A stretch of 64,000 nucleotides of DNA from CAUUJV01 sp963545565 (GCA_963545565.1 CAUUJV010000001.1:1-64000); one strand, 5' to 3'; shown: positions 53,846 through 63,087, counted from the first letter of the stretch. Notes: a model not told the origin generated them from the letters alone. Translations and numbers: made by a program.

Positions 53846-54901
53846 CTACTCGCTGATTTCTGCGAAGTAGAGGAGTGTGCGAATCATGTTGCAAGTGAAG
53901 CCGTACTCGTTGTCGTAGAATGCTACGGTCTGAACGAGCTGGGAATCGCCAGCAGTGTTTACGTCGGTCTGAGTTGGATCGAAAACGCCGCCGTGGGTGT
54001 CGCCGATGATGTCAGAGGAGACGATGCCGTCTGCGTTGTATCCGTAGTACTCAGTATCAGAGAATGCTTCCTTGAAAGCTTCGTTAATCTCTTCTACAGT
54101 TACCTTCTTTTCAAGCTCGGTGGTGAGCTCAGTGATGGAGCCGGTTGGAACCTGAACACGCTGTGCGTGGCCCTGAAGCTTGCCATCTACGGAAGGAACA
54201 ACCTTGCCAATTGCCTTTGCTGCACCAGTGCTGTGAGGAATGGTGTTAACAGCAGCTGCACGGTTGTTGCGACCCTTGGAGAAACGAGGTCCGTCAAGGA
54301 TCATCTGAGTACCAGTGTAAGCATGGATGGTGGTCATGAAACCAACCTTGATGCCCCACTTTTCGTCGAGGAGCTTCACCATAGCAGCCATGGAGTTGGT
54401 GGTGCAAGAACCTGCGGAAACGATTGCGTCGTCTGCCTTGAGAATTTCGTGGTTTACACCATAAACAACTGTAGGGGTTGTGTCGTCCTTAGCAGGAGCG
54501 GAGATGAGAACCTTCTTTGCACCTGCATTGATGTGTGCCTGGCTCTTCTCTGCAGAAGTGTAGAAACCGGTGCACTCAAGTACGAATTCTACGCCATCGT
54601 TAGCAACCCATGGAATGTTTGCTGCATCGCGCTCTGCGTATACTGGATATTCCTTGCCATCAACAACAAGAGCAGTTTCAGTAGCGGAAACCTCTACTGG
54701 GGTGCCGTCGATGTGCTTGAAGCCACCCTGGCTGCTGTCATACTTGAGCAAATAAGCAAGCATAGATGGGGTTGTCAAATCGTTAATTGCTGCAACCTCG
54801 ATGTCGCTAGCCTCTCCACCCTGCTCTTGAAGCTGGAAGATGCGGCGGAATGCGAGACGGCCGATACGGCCAAAGCCGTTGATACCAATCTTAACTGTCA
54901 T
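53846..54901 (-). CDS. gap: Glyceraldehyde-3-phosphate dehydrogenase
   Basis: 351 residues from ATG 54901 (AGGGAGTT upstream). It has the NAD-binding IGINGFGRIGRLAFRR and the active-site SAGSCTTNSMAAM with Cys166. TTIHAYTGTQMILDGP carries the catalytic His, followed by RAAAVNTIPHSTGAAKAIG and a C-terminal FYDNEYGFTCNMIRTL. It is the glycolytic enzyme downstream of the phosphoketolase shunt. Codon choice is strongly biased, as expected for a highly expressed gene. Single-gene unit with its own terminator. Confidence 0.98.
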   Translation of the reverse strand: MTVKIGINGFGRIGRLAFRRIFQLQEQGGEASDIEVAAINDLTTPSMLAYLLKYDSSQGGFKHIDGTPVEVSATETALVVDGKEYPVYAERDAANIPWVANDGVEFVLECTGFYTSAEKSQAHINAGAKKVLISAPAKDDTTPTVVYGVNHEILKADDAIVSAGSCTTNSMAAMVKLLDEKWGIKVGFMTTIHAYTGTQMILDGPRFSKGRNNRAAAVNTIPHSTGAAKAIGKVVPSVDGKLQGHAQRVQVPTGSITELTTELEKKVTVEEINEAFKEAFSDTEYYGYNADGIVSSDIIGDTHGGVFDPTQTDVNTAGDSQLVQTVAFYDNEYGFTCNMIRTLLYFAEISE

Positions 54902-54996
54902 ATAAATAACTCCCTAGGGAATAGAACTACCGGTTGCCCGATAGGTAGGCTTTTTATTTTTTGCCAACGCCTTATAGTCTAATGCCTCGGCATGAT

Positions 54997-55383
54997 TTAG
55001 AGCAACGCGCTTTCCCATTCGGCGGGGCGGAATCCCACAAGGATAGTTGAGGGTGTCACCACGAGTGGGCGCTTCACGAGCATCCCGTCTGTTGCTAGTA
55101 ATTCAATGGCTTCTGCGTCAGACATCTGTGGCAATTTATCCTTAATATTCATCTGCCGGTAGAGCATTCCAGATGTATTGAAGAATCGTTTTAAAGATAG
55201 TCCACTTGCTGCAATCCACTTTGTTAGCTCATCTGCGTTTGGATTGTTAACAGCTATATCTCGCTTGATGTAGTCTATACCGTTCTCGTCAAGCCATTTC
55301 AAGGCTTTTGTACATGTTGAGCACCGCGGATAACACAAAACGAGAATAGGAGAGCTATTTTTTGTGATTTTCGAGTTTTCCAT
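54997..55383 (-). CDS. ArsC/Spx-family protein
   Basis: 128 residues, thioredoxin-like. The Cys motif is LVLCYPRCSTCTKALKWL (Cys17, Cys21, Cys24), followed by IDYIKRDIAVNNP, FFNTSGMLYRQMN and LVKRPLVVTPSTILVGFRP. The VKRPL...GFRPAEWE ending is typical of YffB/ArsC-like proteins. The CxxC arrangement plus absence of a nearby ars operon argues for a redox or regulatory role rather than dedicated arsenate reduction. It lies downstream of thiN on the same strand with a 48-bp gap. Confidence 0.88.
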   Translation of the reverse strand: MENSKITKNSSPILVLCYPRCSTCTKALKWLDENGIDYIKRDIAVNNPNADELTKWIAASGLSLKRFFNTSGMLYRQMNIKDKLPQMSDAEAIELLATDGMLVKRPLVVTPSTILVGFRPAEWESALL

Positions 55384-55431
55384 GTTTCATAATTGTTGTC
55401 GAATGATTATAGAAAGTGTAGAAATTACAAG

Positions 55432-56220
55432 TTATAAGAATCTTGGGGACAATAACTCGGATGGATTGGTGTCTATCTCACCAAAATTATCGTCAGATTC
55501 TATGGACGTCATTACAGTTGGGGTTGGAGCTTCCGTCGGGTACGTAATCAGCAATGTGCCTTCTTCAACACTGATTGTTGCGGTGGTATCGGCTAAGAAT
55601 TCGTTGCTTGTGCCCAACGGGTTATCGTTGGTCAACGTTGCGCCTTCCACTTCATATTTCAACCCTTGAATAGATACGTTAATAGATTGATTCGAGTGTG
55701 AGTAAACGGAAATCATACGACGAGCTGCCACATATCCTGCGGGGAAAGTCATTGTGGCGTTTGTGATGGCAGTAATAATAGTGTTATTGCCGTGAAGAAA
55801 AGCGATTCCTCCATGGTGAGCTGCCCTCGCAGTCAGTTGCATAGCAGCGATTGTGTGATCAATGCGTCCACCCAAAGCACCGTAAATTTCGAATTGGCGA
55901 ATTCCCTGCGCCCAACCAAGCTTCATTGCAGCTGTTAAATCAGTATCGTCTTTTTGAGAAGGAAGAGTAACAACTCGGTCTCGCAAGTCTTCAGGAAGGG
56001 TAGAAAGGGTGGAATCGTTGTCGCCTATAACAACATTTGGGTTCAGTCCAAGTCCTAGAACGTGGTCAACTCCTCCATCTGCGGCAATCACAAAGCTATC
56101 AGCAGTGATGTAAGGCATTTCTTCGTAATATTCACCCGCCGCAAAAATAATGCATCGCTGCGCGTGAGGAAGTTTCGCGTGCTTAGCGGTGTGCATATGT
56201 CGCATTGCAGGATTTTGCAT
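55432..56220 (-). CDS. thiN: Thiamine diphosphokinase
   Basis: Up to 262 residues; ATG 56220 or an internal ATG (MRHMHTAKH) may be the start, with no ribosome site, so a leaderless message is likely. Core motifs are RCIIFAAGEYYEE, SFVIAADGGVDHVLGLGLNP, VVIGDNDSTLSTLPEDL (GDFDS-type site, here GDNDS), VTLPSQKDDTDLTAAMKLG and IYGALGGRIDHTIAAMQL. It converts thiamine to TPP. An unusual roughly 40-residue Thr/Ser/Pro/Asp-rich tail follows TLLITYPTE. It is the natural final consumer of what the island operon at 3.6-7.7 kb produces. Confidence 0.9.
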   Translation of the reverse strand: MQNPAMRHMHTAKHAKLPHAQRCIIFAAGEYYEEMPYITADSFVIAADGGVDHVLGLGLNPNVVIGDNDSTLSTLPEDLRDRVVTLPSQKDDTDLTAAMKLGWAQGIRQFEIYGALGGRIDHTIAAMQLTARAAHHGGIAFLHGNNTIITAITNATMTFPAGYVAARRMISVYSHSNQSINVSIQGLKYEVEGATLTNDNPLGTSNEFLADTTATISVEEGTLLITYPTEAPTPTVMTSIESDDNFGEIDTNPSELLSPRFL

Positions 56221-56241
56221 AATTCATTTTATAATAAAGCT
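56221..56241. promoter_or_regulatory. 21-bp divergent promoter region (leaderless candidates)
   Basis: Only 21 bp separate thiN and the HAD gene. TATAAT at 56230-56235 lies six bases before the HAD ATG, leaving no room for a 5' leader. On the other strand a TATAAA/TATTAT hexamer lies eight to ten bases before the thiN ATG. Both -35 regions would lie in the opposing gene. Confidence 0.55.
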
Positions 56242-57038
56242 ATGACTGATGTTACTTCTGCTTTCTTTGATATTGACGGAACTCTAGTGAGCTACAGAAC
56301 TCACACTATGCCACAGTCAACTCGTGATTCTCTTGAAGTTCTTCGGTCACAAGGCATTAAGCTTTTTATTGCAACCAGCCGTGCGCCAACGCAGATTGAG
56401 TCGATTCAAAGTACGCTGGATTTTCATTTTGACGGTTATGTGACGATGAATGGCCAGTATTGCTTTGACGATGAGGGTTTCAAAGCCGAGTTAAGTCTTG
56501 ATAAAACAGATGTGCAAGCGTTGGTTGAGTATTCTTATATGCATCCTGATGTTTGCTTTGCACTCGCCGAAGCTGACTATAGTTATTTTAATTTTGTTTC
56601 TGATTATGTTCGCGATGCTTACCGCAGAATTAGCGGGAAAGATGGGGCTTTCGACGTTGAGCCAATCGAGAGAGCATTGCAGTATTCTCTACCTATCAAG
56701 TAATCCCTTACACAACCAAAAAGGGAGTGGAGGATGTCTTAAGGCATATGCCACATTCAAAAGTTGTATGGTGGAGCCCAGAATTCTGCGACATTATTCC
56801 TGCTACCGGTGGCAAAGAACACGGGATGCTCAGATTTATTGAAAAATATGGCTTAAAGGCTGAGGACTCTATTGCCTTTGGTGATGGAAATAATGATGTT
56901 GAAATGCTGCGATATGCGGGAATTGGCGTAGCATTAGGCAATGGCAGCGACGACGTGAAGGCCGCAGGCGATTATGTTACCTCGGATATTGATGAGGATG
57001 GTGTCTTCAAGGCACTGCAACATTTGGGAATTCTTTAA
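56242..57038 (+). pseudogene. Cof-type HAD phosphatase, frameshifted
   Basis: ATG 56242. Motif I is AFFDIDGTLVSYRTH, motif II is IKLFIATSRAPTQIE. The C2 cap includes FDGYVTMNGQYCFDD. The first frame ends at a TAA (56701-56703) after LQYSLPIK. One base out of register the expected QVIPYTTKKGVEDVLRHMPH continues, with WWSPEFCDIIPATGGKEHGM, then the motif III/IV region SIAFGDGNNDVEMLRYAGIG. The indel is near 56691-56696. Intact relatives dephosphorylate sugar phosphates, flavin or pyridoxal phosphate. As read the core is split and probably inactive. Confidence 0.85.
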
Positions 57039-57046
57039 ATAAAGTC

Positions 57047-57382
57047 TTAAATAAAAACGCACTGCACGAGAATCATATACACGATTGTTCCAACGCCAAT
57101 ACTTGCGAGCATATTGCGCCATTTGAGATGTACACCCGTCAAAACTGCGAGTGATATGAGCTCAGGCATTCCATGCGAACCTGTTGTAATTGGCGTGTTG
57201 CGCAACGCGTAGACCACGAGCATTCCCATTACTGCGAGGGGAAGCACTTTACCTAAATAAGTAACGAATTGTGGAATAGGTTTGCCTTCACGGAAAACCA
57301 AGAACGGTAAGAATCTCGTCACAATAGTTCCTGCAGCTGCTGCCGCAATGACGATAATACTTTGAAAAGTTGTCATGGTCAT
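57047..57382 (-). CDS. azlD: Branched-chain amino-acid exporter small subunit
   Basis: 111 residues from ATG 57382 (GGAGGAACAG upstream). About four hydrophobic helices: FQSIIVIAAAAAGTIVTRFL, YLGKVLPLAVMGMLVVYAL, ISLAVLTGVHLKW and SIGVGTIVYMILVQCVFI. The TRFLPFLVF motif and YLGKVLPLAVMGMLVVY are AzlD markers. It works with AzlC, encoded 19 bp upstream on the same strand, to export branched-chain amino acids. Its end nearly meets the HAD gene tail to tail. Confidence 0.9.
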   Translation of the reverse strand: MTMTTFQSIIVIAAAAAGTIVTRFLPFLVFREGKPIPQFVTYLGKVLPLAVMGMLVVYALRNTPITTGSHGMPELISLAVLTGVHLKWRNMLASIGVGTIVYMILVQCVFI

Positions 57383-57401
57383 TCTGCTGTTCCTCCGTGT
57401 A

Positions 57402-58181
57402 TTATCTTTCCTGCCTGTTATTTGTAGGATTATTAGGCTTATTAGGTTCATTGGGATTATTCGGCTTTTTGCGCCAATACATTGCAGCAAAAATCACCAC
57501 GATTGCAATCATCGTTGGAATCAAGAAAGCATTTGCACCAAAAATAAGCAAACAGGCCAAAGAAGCAAGCACGCCAATGACGGCAGAAGAATGTTTACGA
57601 GTGTTAAGCCATTCTTCCAAGAAAATTGCGGCGAACATTGCGGTGAGAACAAAATCTATGCCAGTTGTATTAAAAGTAATGAGATTTCCAGCAATCGCAC
57701 CAAGCGTAGCGCTTGCAACCCAGTAGAACTGGTTAAAGATAGTCACGAAAAACATGAACCAGCCAGCATCAATACCTTGAGGGATTTTGGCTGAAGAGTT
57801 AATAGCAAAAGTCTCATCACACATGCCATAAATGAGGTACCACTTTTTAGCGCCAGTTCCGTTGAATTTCGTAAGCATTGCCAGACCGTAGAAAAGATGA
57901 CGAGCGTTCACCATGAGAGCCATCAAGAAAGCGAGCATCGGATTAAAAGCACCAAGAAGCAAATCAACGGTAACGAATTCCATAGATCCTGCAAAAATCA
58001 CCGCAGCCATACACATCGGATACCACACAAGGAATCCTTTAATAGCCATAAGCAGTCCATAAGAAACACCAAGGAAGAAGAACGCAAAGCCAATGGGAAT
58101 CGTATGCGGAAAAGCAGCTTGTGCGGCTGATAATACGCGATTCTTATGCTCCGAGGTTGGACGCAAAGTGGACTTCATCAA
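57402..58181 (-). CDS. azlC: Branched-chain amino-acid exporter large subunit
   Basis: 259 residues with about seven to eight membrane helices. AzlC motifs are FPHTIPIGFAFFFLGVSYGLL, FAGSMEFVTVDLLLGAFNP, MALMVNARHLFYGLAML and YLIYGMCDETFAI. The cytoplasmic C-terminal tail is a low-complexity Asn/Pro run (KKPNNPNEPNKPNNP) encoded by a TTATTAGG-like DNA repeat at about 57421-57466. It forms an operon with azlD and lies divergent from the second gluconokinase gene. Confidence 0.92.
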   Translation of the reverse strand: MMKSTLRPTSEHKNRVLSAAQAAFPHTIPIGFAFFFLGVSYGLLMAIKGFLVWYPMCMAAVIFAGSMEFVTVDLLLGAFNPMLAFLMALMVNARHLFYGLAMLTKFNGTGAKKWYLIYGMCDETFAINSSAKIPQGIDAGWFMFFVTIFNQFYWVASATLGAIAGNLITFNTTGIDFVLTAMFAAIFLEEWLNTRKHSSAVIGVLASLACLLIFGANAFLIPTMIAIVVIFAAMYWRKKPNNPNEPNKPNNPTNNRQER

Positions 58182-58214
58182 TAATCTTCCTATTTTCCTA
58201 TTAACATATTGAGG

Positions 58215-58270
58215 CTGTATTAAGACCTGTACTGAGACTGTGCCGAGACCGTATTGAGATCGTATTGAGT
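58215..58270. repeat. Five imperfect 11-bp tandem units
   Basis: Units CTGTATTAAGA (58215), CTGTACTGAGA (58227), CTGTGCCGAGA (58238), CCGTATTGAGA (58249) and TCGTATTGAGT (58260) follow one another with one extra base. They sit in the azlC-gntK divergent intergenic region, 33 bp from azlC. They could be a regulator-binding array or a slippage product. Confidence 0.6.
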
Positions 58271-58338
58271 ACCGTGTTTCTCAAACTTTGAAATAATAAA
58301 TCTCGCAAATAATACTCCCTAAGATTATAGGAGGAACG

Positions 58339-58350
58339 ATGAGTTTGTAA
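58339..58350 (+). other. Three-codon upstream ORF (ATG AGT TTG TAA)
   Basis: A minimal ORF with an excellent ribosome site (AGGAGGAACG) 18 bp before the GTG start of the second gluconokinase gene. Ribosomes ending here could re-initiate at GTG 58369. It may be a true leader mini-ORF or the relic of a former start. Confidence 0.4.
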
Positions 58351-58368
58351 GAGAGGTAAGAGGCAGCA

Positions 58369-58920
58369 GTGGCGATTCATATTGTTGTTATGGGTGTTTC
58401 GGGGTGTGGAAAGTCGATGGTGGCTGAAGCAATTCATAATCGACTAGATTTTGCGCTCGCAGAAGGTGATGATTTCCATCCCGCGGCAAATATTAAAAAG
58501 ATGTCTTCTGGAATACCTCTGACTGATGAAGATCGCTGGCCGTGGTTAGATGCCGTCAGTGCTTGGATGACCGAACACGAGGATTTGGACGAGTCAACAG
58601 TCGTTTCGTGCTCAGCATTAAAACGCTCATATCGGGAAGTGCTGAGAAAGAATGTTAATGTGTTTTTCGTTCATCTTGCTGGCTCACAAAAGCTTATCCA
58701 AGAACGTCTATCGGCAAGAAAAGGCCATTTTATGCCACCTATTTTGCTTTCAAGTCAATTTGCAATACTTGAGCCTCTCCAAGCTGATGAAAATGGCATA
58801 ATGATTTCGATTGAAGGCACGCAAAGTGAAGTAACTGCACGTGTTTTAGATGCTGCTTATGATTATCGAGCAGAGCAAAAGTACGGAGCAAAAGTACGGA
58901 GTGCAAGGCACAGAGCATAG
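58369..58920 (+). CDS. gntK: Gluconokinase (second copy)
   Basis: 183 residues from GTG 58369. The P-loop VVMGVSGCGKSMVAEAI is at residues 7-23. Other GntK motifs are FALAEGDDFHPAANIKKMSS, GIPLTDEDRWPWL, VVSCSALKRSYREVL and ARKGHFMPPILLSSQ. It is clearly paralogous to the kinase at 18.6 kb but not paired with a gnd gene. The C-terminal tail is basic (KYGAKVRSARHR). With the other copy altered by loss of its stop, this may be the main gluconate kinase. Confidence 0.92.
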   Translation: MAIHIVVMGVSGCGKSMVAEAIHNRLDFALAEGDDFHPAANIKKMSSGIPLTDEDRWPWLDAVSAWMTEHEDLDESTVVSCSALKRSYREVLRKNVNVFFVHLAGSQKLIQERLSARKGHFMPPILLSSQFAILEPLQADENGIMISIEGTQSEVTARVLDAAYDYRAEQKYGAKVRSARHRA

Positions 58921-59174
58921 GGCATAGCACGCGTGAGTGATAGTTGTTTCGAGACACTCGCAAAAAGCCGATCAATCTGTTCACTTATTCGAACGAAGTG
59001 TTCGAGAAAACGATAATGACTGAGAAGCATATACTTGGTATGCAATTTCTTGACGCTATTTCCCTCGCATAATTTTCTTATCTACCAACCATGAGATAAG
59101 ATATTCTTATACGAGGCATACATGAGGCACAGTATTGTGCATAAAGCCATATCAATGTCGATTAAGGAGCTCAT

Positions 59175-61727
59175 ATGACGGCTACGAGGATTTCCACTCC
59201 AGATATTCAAGCCTTCGAAAAAGATCACGAAGCTATCGTTCGTTCTATTGCCCCAGAGTGCATGGTTTTGCTCCGTAATAACGGAACTTTACCGATGCGC
59301 AGTATTTCCAAGGTTGCTCTGTATGGTAGCGGCGCTCGCCATACCATTAAGGGCGGCACAGGCTCTGGTGACGTCAATGTTCGTCACTTTGTTACCGTTG
59401 AAGAAGGCCTTGAGAATGCAGGCATCGAGATTACAACAAAGGCGTGGCTTAATGCATATGATAAGGCGGTAGATGAATTCAAAACTGCTTTCTTCAAGCC
59501 TGTTCGTAAGGAAGCTGACGAATCTGGTCAGAATGTGATGCTTTACACCATGGGCATTCACGCTCCTGAACCTGAGTACGACATTGACTTAGCAGCAGAA
59601 GGCGATTGTGCTATTTATGTGCTCAGCCGCGATTCAGGTGAAGGTGCGGATCGCAAGCCGGTTGAAGGAGATATTAAACTCACTGCAACCGAAAAACGCG
59701 ATATTTTGGCTCTTAATAAGCAGTTTGACAAGTTTGTTCTTGTGCTCAACGTTGGCGGAATGGTTGACTTGAGTGAAGTAAGCGAAGTAGAGACTGTTCT
59801 TTTGATGGGGCAGCTTGGTCAGGCAACTGGAACTGCTTTTGCTGATGTTTTGATGGGGGCTGCTTATCCTTCTGGCAAGCTTACTATGACGTGGTCTCAC
59901 ATCGAAGATTATCCCAGCACTGAAGGTTTTGGCGACCCAAATAACACCGATTATAAAGAAGGTGTTTATGTTGGCTATCGCTACTTTGATACCACCAACA
60001 CCACTCCATTATTCCCCTTCGGTTATGGCTTGGGATACACCACATTCTCTGTAGAGCCACAGTCTGTAGCTGCTGACGCTAAGAACGTCACAGTTGAAGT
60101 AAAGGTAACAAACACAGGTGAAGCTGCCGGCAAGGAAGTCGTTCAGGTTTACTACTCCGCACCTGCTGGGAATGCTGGCGTTGACAAGCCGTATCAAGAA
60201 CTCGCTGGCTATGCAAAAACGAAGGAACTCGTAGCCGGTGAGAGCGAAGTAGTAACCGTTACATTCTCCACGGAATCTATGTCTTCCTACAACACAGCTA
60301 AATCAGCGTACGTATTGGAAGCTGGCGACTATGTAATCCGTGCTGGTTCATCTTCTCGTAATACTCATGTTGCTGGCGTTGTTCGACTCAATGCTTCCAC
60401 AACTGTTGCGCAGCTCCATGCAATCGGCGGCGAGAGCGGGTTTGAAGATTTCAGACCAACTAGTGAACCTTATACGTACGAAGGTGAAGAGGCTGAGATT
60501 GCAGCTGCTCCAGTAGTTGAGCTTGATGCTGCAACAATTGACGCAACCACAGTTGAGTATTCGGTACAGCCACAGGAGATTCCTGCTGGCGAGACTATCT
60601 CATGGAATGACGTTGTTTCAGGTGCAAAAACTATTGACGACTTCATTGCTGGGCTTTCTCAAGATCAGCTTGAGTATGTTTGCATTGGCATGTACAAGCT
60701 CGGTGCGAAGGACTTGATGGAAGTGATTGGTAATGCTTCCACAACTGTTGCAGGTGCTGCTGGCGAAACCACTCATCACCTTGACGATGTTGATCTTGAA
60801 ACTTTGATTATGGCTGATGGTCCTGCGGGCTTGCGCTTGGCTCAGGAATACGCTCTCAATGATAAGAATGAAGCACGCGCACTGACAGCAAACGTATTCG
60901 GTGAGGCCAAGTATATTTATACGTCAGAAGAGATTGAAGCAATGAAGCCTTCTCGCGTAGATGAGAATGGTCAGGAAGTAACTGCCTACTACCAATATTG
61001 CACAGCAATTCCGATTGGTACAGAGCTTGCGCAGTCCTTCAATGATGATATTCCACGCATATGTGGTGACTTTGTTGGTGCTGAAATGGAGATTTTCGGT
61101 ATTCACCTTTGGCTTGCTCCGGCAATGAATATCTATCGTTCTCCACTGTGCGGCCGTAACTTTGAATACTTCTCAGAGGATCCTGTTGTAGCTGGTCGTG
61201 TAGCGGGTGCGATTACGCGAGGTGTGCAGTCTCATAAGGGTCGCGCTGTTACTATCAAGCATTTCGCTGCCAATAATCAGGAGACTAATCGCTATTTCCA
61301 GAACAATAATATTTCTGAGCGTGCTCTGCGTGAGATTTATTTGAAGGGCTTCGAGATTTGTGTGAAGGACTCCAACCCTCGCACGGTTATGACTTCCTAT
61401 AATCTCATCAATCAAGAGCATGCGTGCAATCGTCATGACGTCGTAACTGAAGCACTTCGCGACGAGTGGGGCTTTAGCGGTTTCGTTATGACAGACTGGC
61501 TTGTAACTGGTGGTATGGGACCTTCTGGTGAACAATGGCCATGCGCTTCAGCAGCTGGCAACGTTAAGGCTGGAAACGACATCACCATGCCTGGTATGCC
61601 TTCTGATAAAGACGATATGGACACCGCTATGGTAGACGCTAATCACCGCTATCCACTGACTAAGGCTGAACTCCAGCTCAGTGCTAAGCGCGTACTCAGC
61701 ATGATTATGGAACTCGTGCATGCATAA
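59175..61727 (+). CDS. Glycoside hydrolase family 3, domain-permuted beta-glucosidase type
   Basis: 850 residues; ATG 59175 after TTAAGGAGC. Domain order is unusual. The alpha/beta sandwich comes first (VLLRNNGTLPMRSISKVALY, VLVLNVGGMVDLS, LGQATGTAFADVLMGAAYPS), then a fibronectin-III-like domain (VTNTGEAAGKEVVQVYY). The TIM-barrel-type catalytic domain is last (MADGPAGLRLAQ, APAMNIYRSPLCGRNFEYFS, KHFAANNQETNRY, FVMTDWL). The nucleophile is Asp774 in MTDW. No signal peptide is present, so it acts on imported oligosaccharides. Beta-glucosidase or related exo-activity is likely. A strong terminator follows. Confidence 0.93.
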   Translation: MTATRISTPDIQAFEKDHEAIVRSIAPECMVLLRNNGTLPMRSISKVALYGSGARHTIKGGTGSGDVNVRHFVTVEEGLENAGIEITTKAWLNAYDKAVDEFKTAFFKPVRKEADESGQNVMLYTMGIHAPEPEYDIDLAAEGDCAIYVLSRDSGEGADRKPVEGDIKLTATEKRDILALNKQFDKFVLVLNVGGMVDLSEVSEVETVLLMGQLGQATGTAFADVLMGAAYPSGKLTMTWSHIEDYPSTEGFGDPNNTDYKEGVYVGYRYFDTTNTTPLFPFGYGLGYTTFSVEPQSVAADAKNVTVEVKVTNTGEAAGKEVVQVYYSAPAGNAGVDKPYQELAGYAKTKELVAGESEVVTVTFSTESMSSYNTAKSAYVLEAGDYVIRAGSSSRNTHVAGVVRLNASTTVAQLHAIGGESGFEDFRPTSEPYTYEGEEAEIAAAPVVELDAATIDATTVEYSVQPQEIPAGETISWNDVVSGAKTIDDFIAGLSQDQLEYVCIGMYKLGAKDLMEVIGNASTTVAGAAGETTHHLDDVDLETLIMADGPAGLRLAQEYALNDKNEARALTANVFGEAKYIYTSEEIEAMKPSRVDENGQEVTAYYQYCTAIPIGTELAQSFNDDIPRICGDFVGAEMEIFGIHLWLAPAMNIYRSPLCGRNFEYFSEDPVVAGRVAGAITRGVQSHKGRAVTIKHFAANNQETNRYFQNNNISERALREIYLKGFEICVKDSNPRTVMTSYNLINQEHACNRHDVVTEALRDEWGFSGFVMTDWLVTGGMGPSGEQWPCASAAGNVKAGNDITMPGMPSDKDDMDTAMVDANHRYPLTKAELQLSAKRVLSMIMELVHA

Positions 61728-61796
61728 CGAGAAACTAAGCCATAGAACTTGTGTAGTGATTGCATTAACTTAAGAAAGTAAAAATTTAAGATAGCA

Positions 61797-61842
61797 AAAG
61801 GGCACTCGCAGCAGGGAGATACGTTATGAGTGCCCTTTATTT
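61797..61842. terminator. Terminator between GH3 and ABC permease genes
   Basis: AAAGGGCACTC (61797-61807) pairs with GAGTGCCCTTT (61828-61838), 11-bp perfect stem, followed by ATTTTG. Both converging genes may use it. Confidence 0.85.
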
Positions 61843-61896
61843 TGCTGTTTTTACTATTTTTACCGGTATCTTTACTGTTTTATAGTTTTTCGCTGG

Positions 61897-63087
61897 CTAC
61901 TGGTATCGCAGTGCTTCTACAGGATTCATTTTGGCAGCGCGGCGAGCAGGGTAGTAGCCAAATATGATGCCAATTCCAACACAGATTCCGGTTACAGCCG
62001 CAACAGCTGTAGGTGAGAACACGGGAGTGATGGTAGAACTTGCTCCCATTGCACCAGATGCCATTCCTGAAAGCCCCCATGCACCTGCGTAGCCCAAGGC
62101 GATTCCAACAATTCCACCAATCACACACAGCACCACTGATTCAAAAAGGAACTGAGTAGTAATATCGGCAGAACGAGCCCCTAATGCTTTGCGTAATCCT
62201 ATTTCGTGAATACGCTCGGTGACGTTTGTTAGCATCATATTCATAATGCCAATGCCACCAACAAGCAAAGAAATACTTGCTACCACTGTCATAATGATTC
62301 TGAAGCCTGAAATTGTGGATTCAAACTGTTTAATAGCGGTATCCATGGTGGAAACATAAACGTATTGCGATTGATCACTCTTTTTTATGCCAAGGTATTT
62401 ACGCAAAAATTTCGTAGTCGACTTCGCAATTTTTTGCATGTCTGTTCCACTTTTTGCTAAACCAATTATTTCGTCATATCGCTGAGAACCAATCATGCGG
62501 GAAGACACTGTGCTGAATGGCAAATAGACTATGTTTTGACCCATTGTGGTGCTGTTATCCATCACCGCCACAACATTATAGGAATCGTTACCAATAGTAA
62601 CTGTGTTTCCAACACTCTTTGTGGTCTTAAAAAGTTTATTAGACACAGATTTATCAATCACAATGTCATGATCGTGAGCCTTATTGCTCATGGCAGTAAT
62701 TTTTCCCTGTAAAGGTTTCAAGCCCATAATTGTGAAATAATCTTCGGTAACACCGGTAATTTGGACTTCTTCGCTTTTTGTTCCGGTTGTCACTTTGTCG
62801 CTGGTGGTTGAATAGCCTGTGAGTAGCTGGTATCCGGATACATTCAGTTTAATTTGTTGAAGATCATCTGCTACGATGTCGCGATTCGCATATGCACTAA
62901 TTGTGACCATACGAGCCTGTGTGAGACCAAGATCTTTAACCATGCTGACGCGTAGACCATCGATAAGAGAAGTCATAGCAATTACGGCGCTAATACCAAT
63001 TACAATGCCAAGAATCGTAAGAATACTGCGAACTCTATTTGCGTCGAGTGCGTTAAACGTCTCTTTGACTAAATCCCGTAATTTCAT
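61897..63087 (-). CDS. MacB/FtsX-type ABC transporter permease
   Basis: 396 residues. One N-terminal membrane helix (RSILTILGIVIGISAVIAMT) precedes a large extracytoplasmic MacB core domain (about 45-260, with QITGVTEDYFTIMGLKPLQG). Three C-terminal helices follow (FRIIMTVVASISLLVGGIGI, VLCVIGGIVGIALGYAGAWG, a last near 365-385). NMMLTNVTERIHEIGLRKAL is the FtsX signature that couples to the ATPase. Its start overlaps the ATPase stop (ATGA). Together with the upstream adaptor gene it forms a MacAB-like exporter for peptides, antibiotics or lipoproteins. Confidence 0.92.
   Translation of the reverse strand: MKLRDLVKETFNALDANRVRSILTILGIVIGISAVIAMTSLIDGLRVSMVKDLGLTQARMVTISAYANRDIVADDLQQIKLNVSGYQLLTGYSTTSDKVTTGTKSEEVQITGVTEDYFTIMGLKPLQGKITAMSNKAHDHDIVIDKSVSNKLFKTTKSVGNTVTIGNDSYNVVAVMDNSTTMGQNIVYLPFSTVSSRMIGSQRYDEIIGLAKSGTDMQKIAKSTTKFLRKYLGIKKSDQSQYVYVSTMDTAIKQFESTISGFRIIMTVVASISLLVGGIGIMNMMLTNVTERIHEIGLRKALGARSADITTQFLFESVVLCVIGGIVGIALGYAGAWGLSGMASGAMGASSTITPVFSPTAVAAVTGICVGIGIIFGYYPARRAAKMNPVEALRYQ

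Noticed and set aside
56221..56241. Large shared regulatory region for thiN and HAD
   Set aside because: There are only 21 bp, so an additional riboswitch or operator cannot fit.
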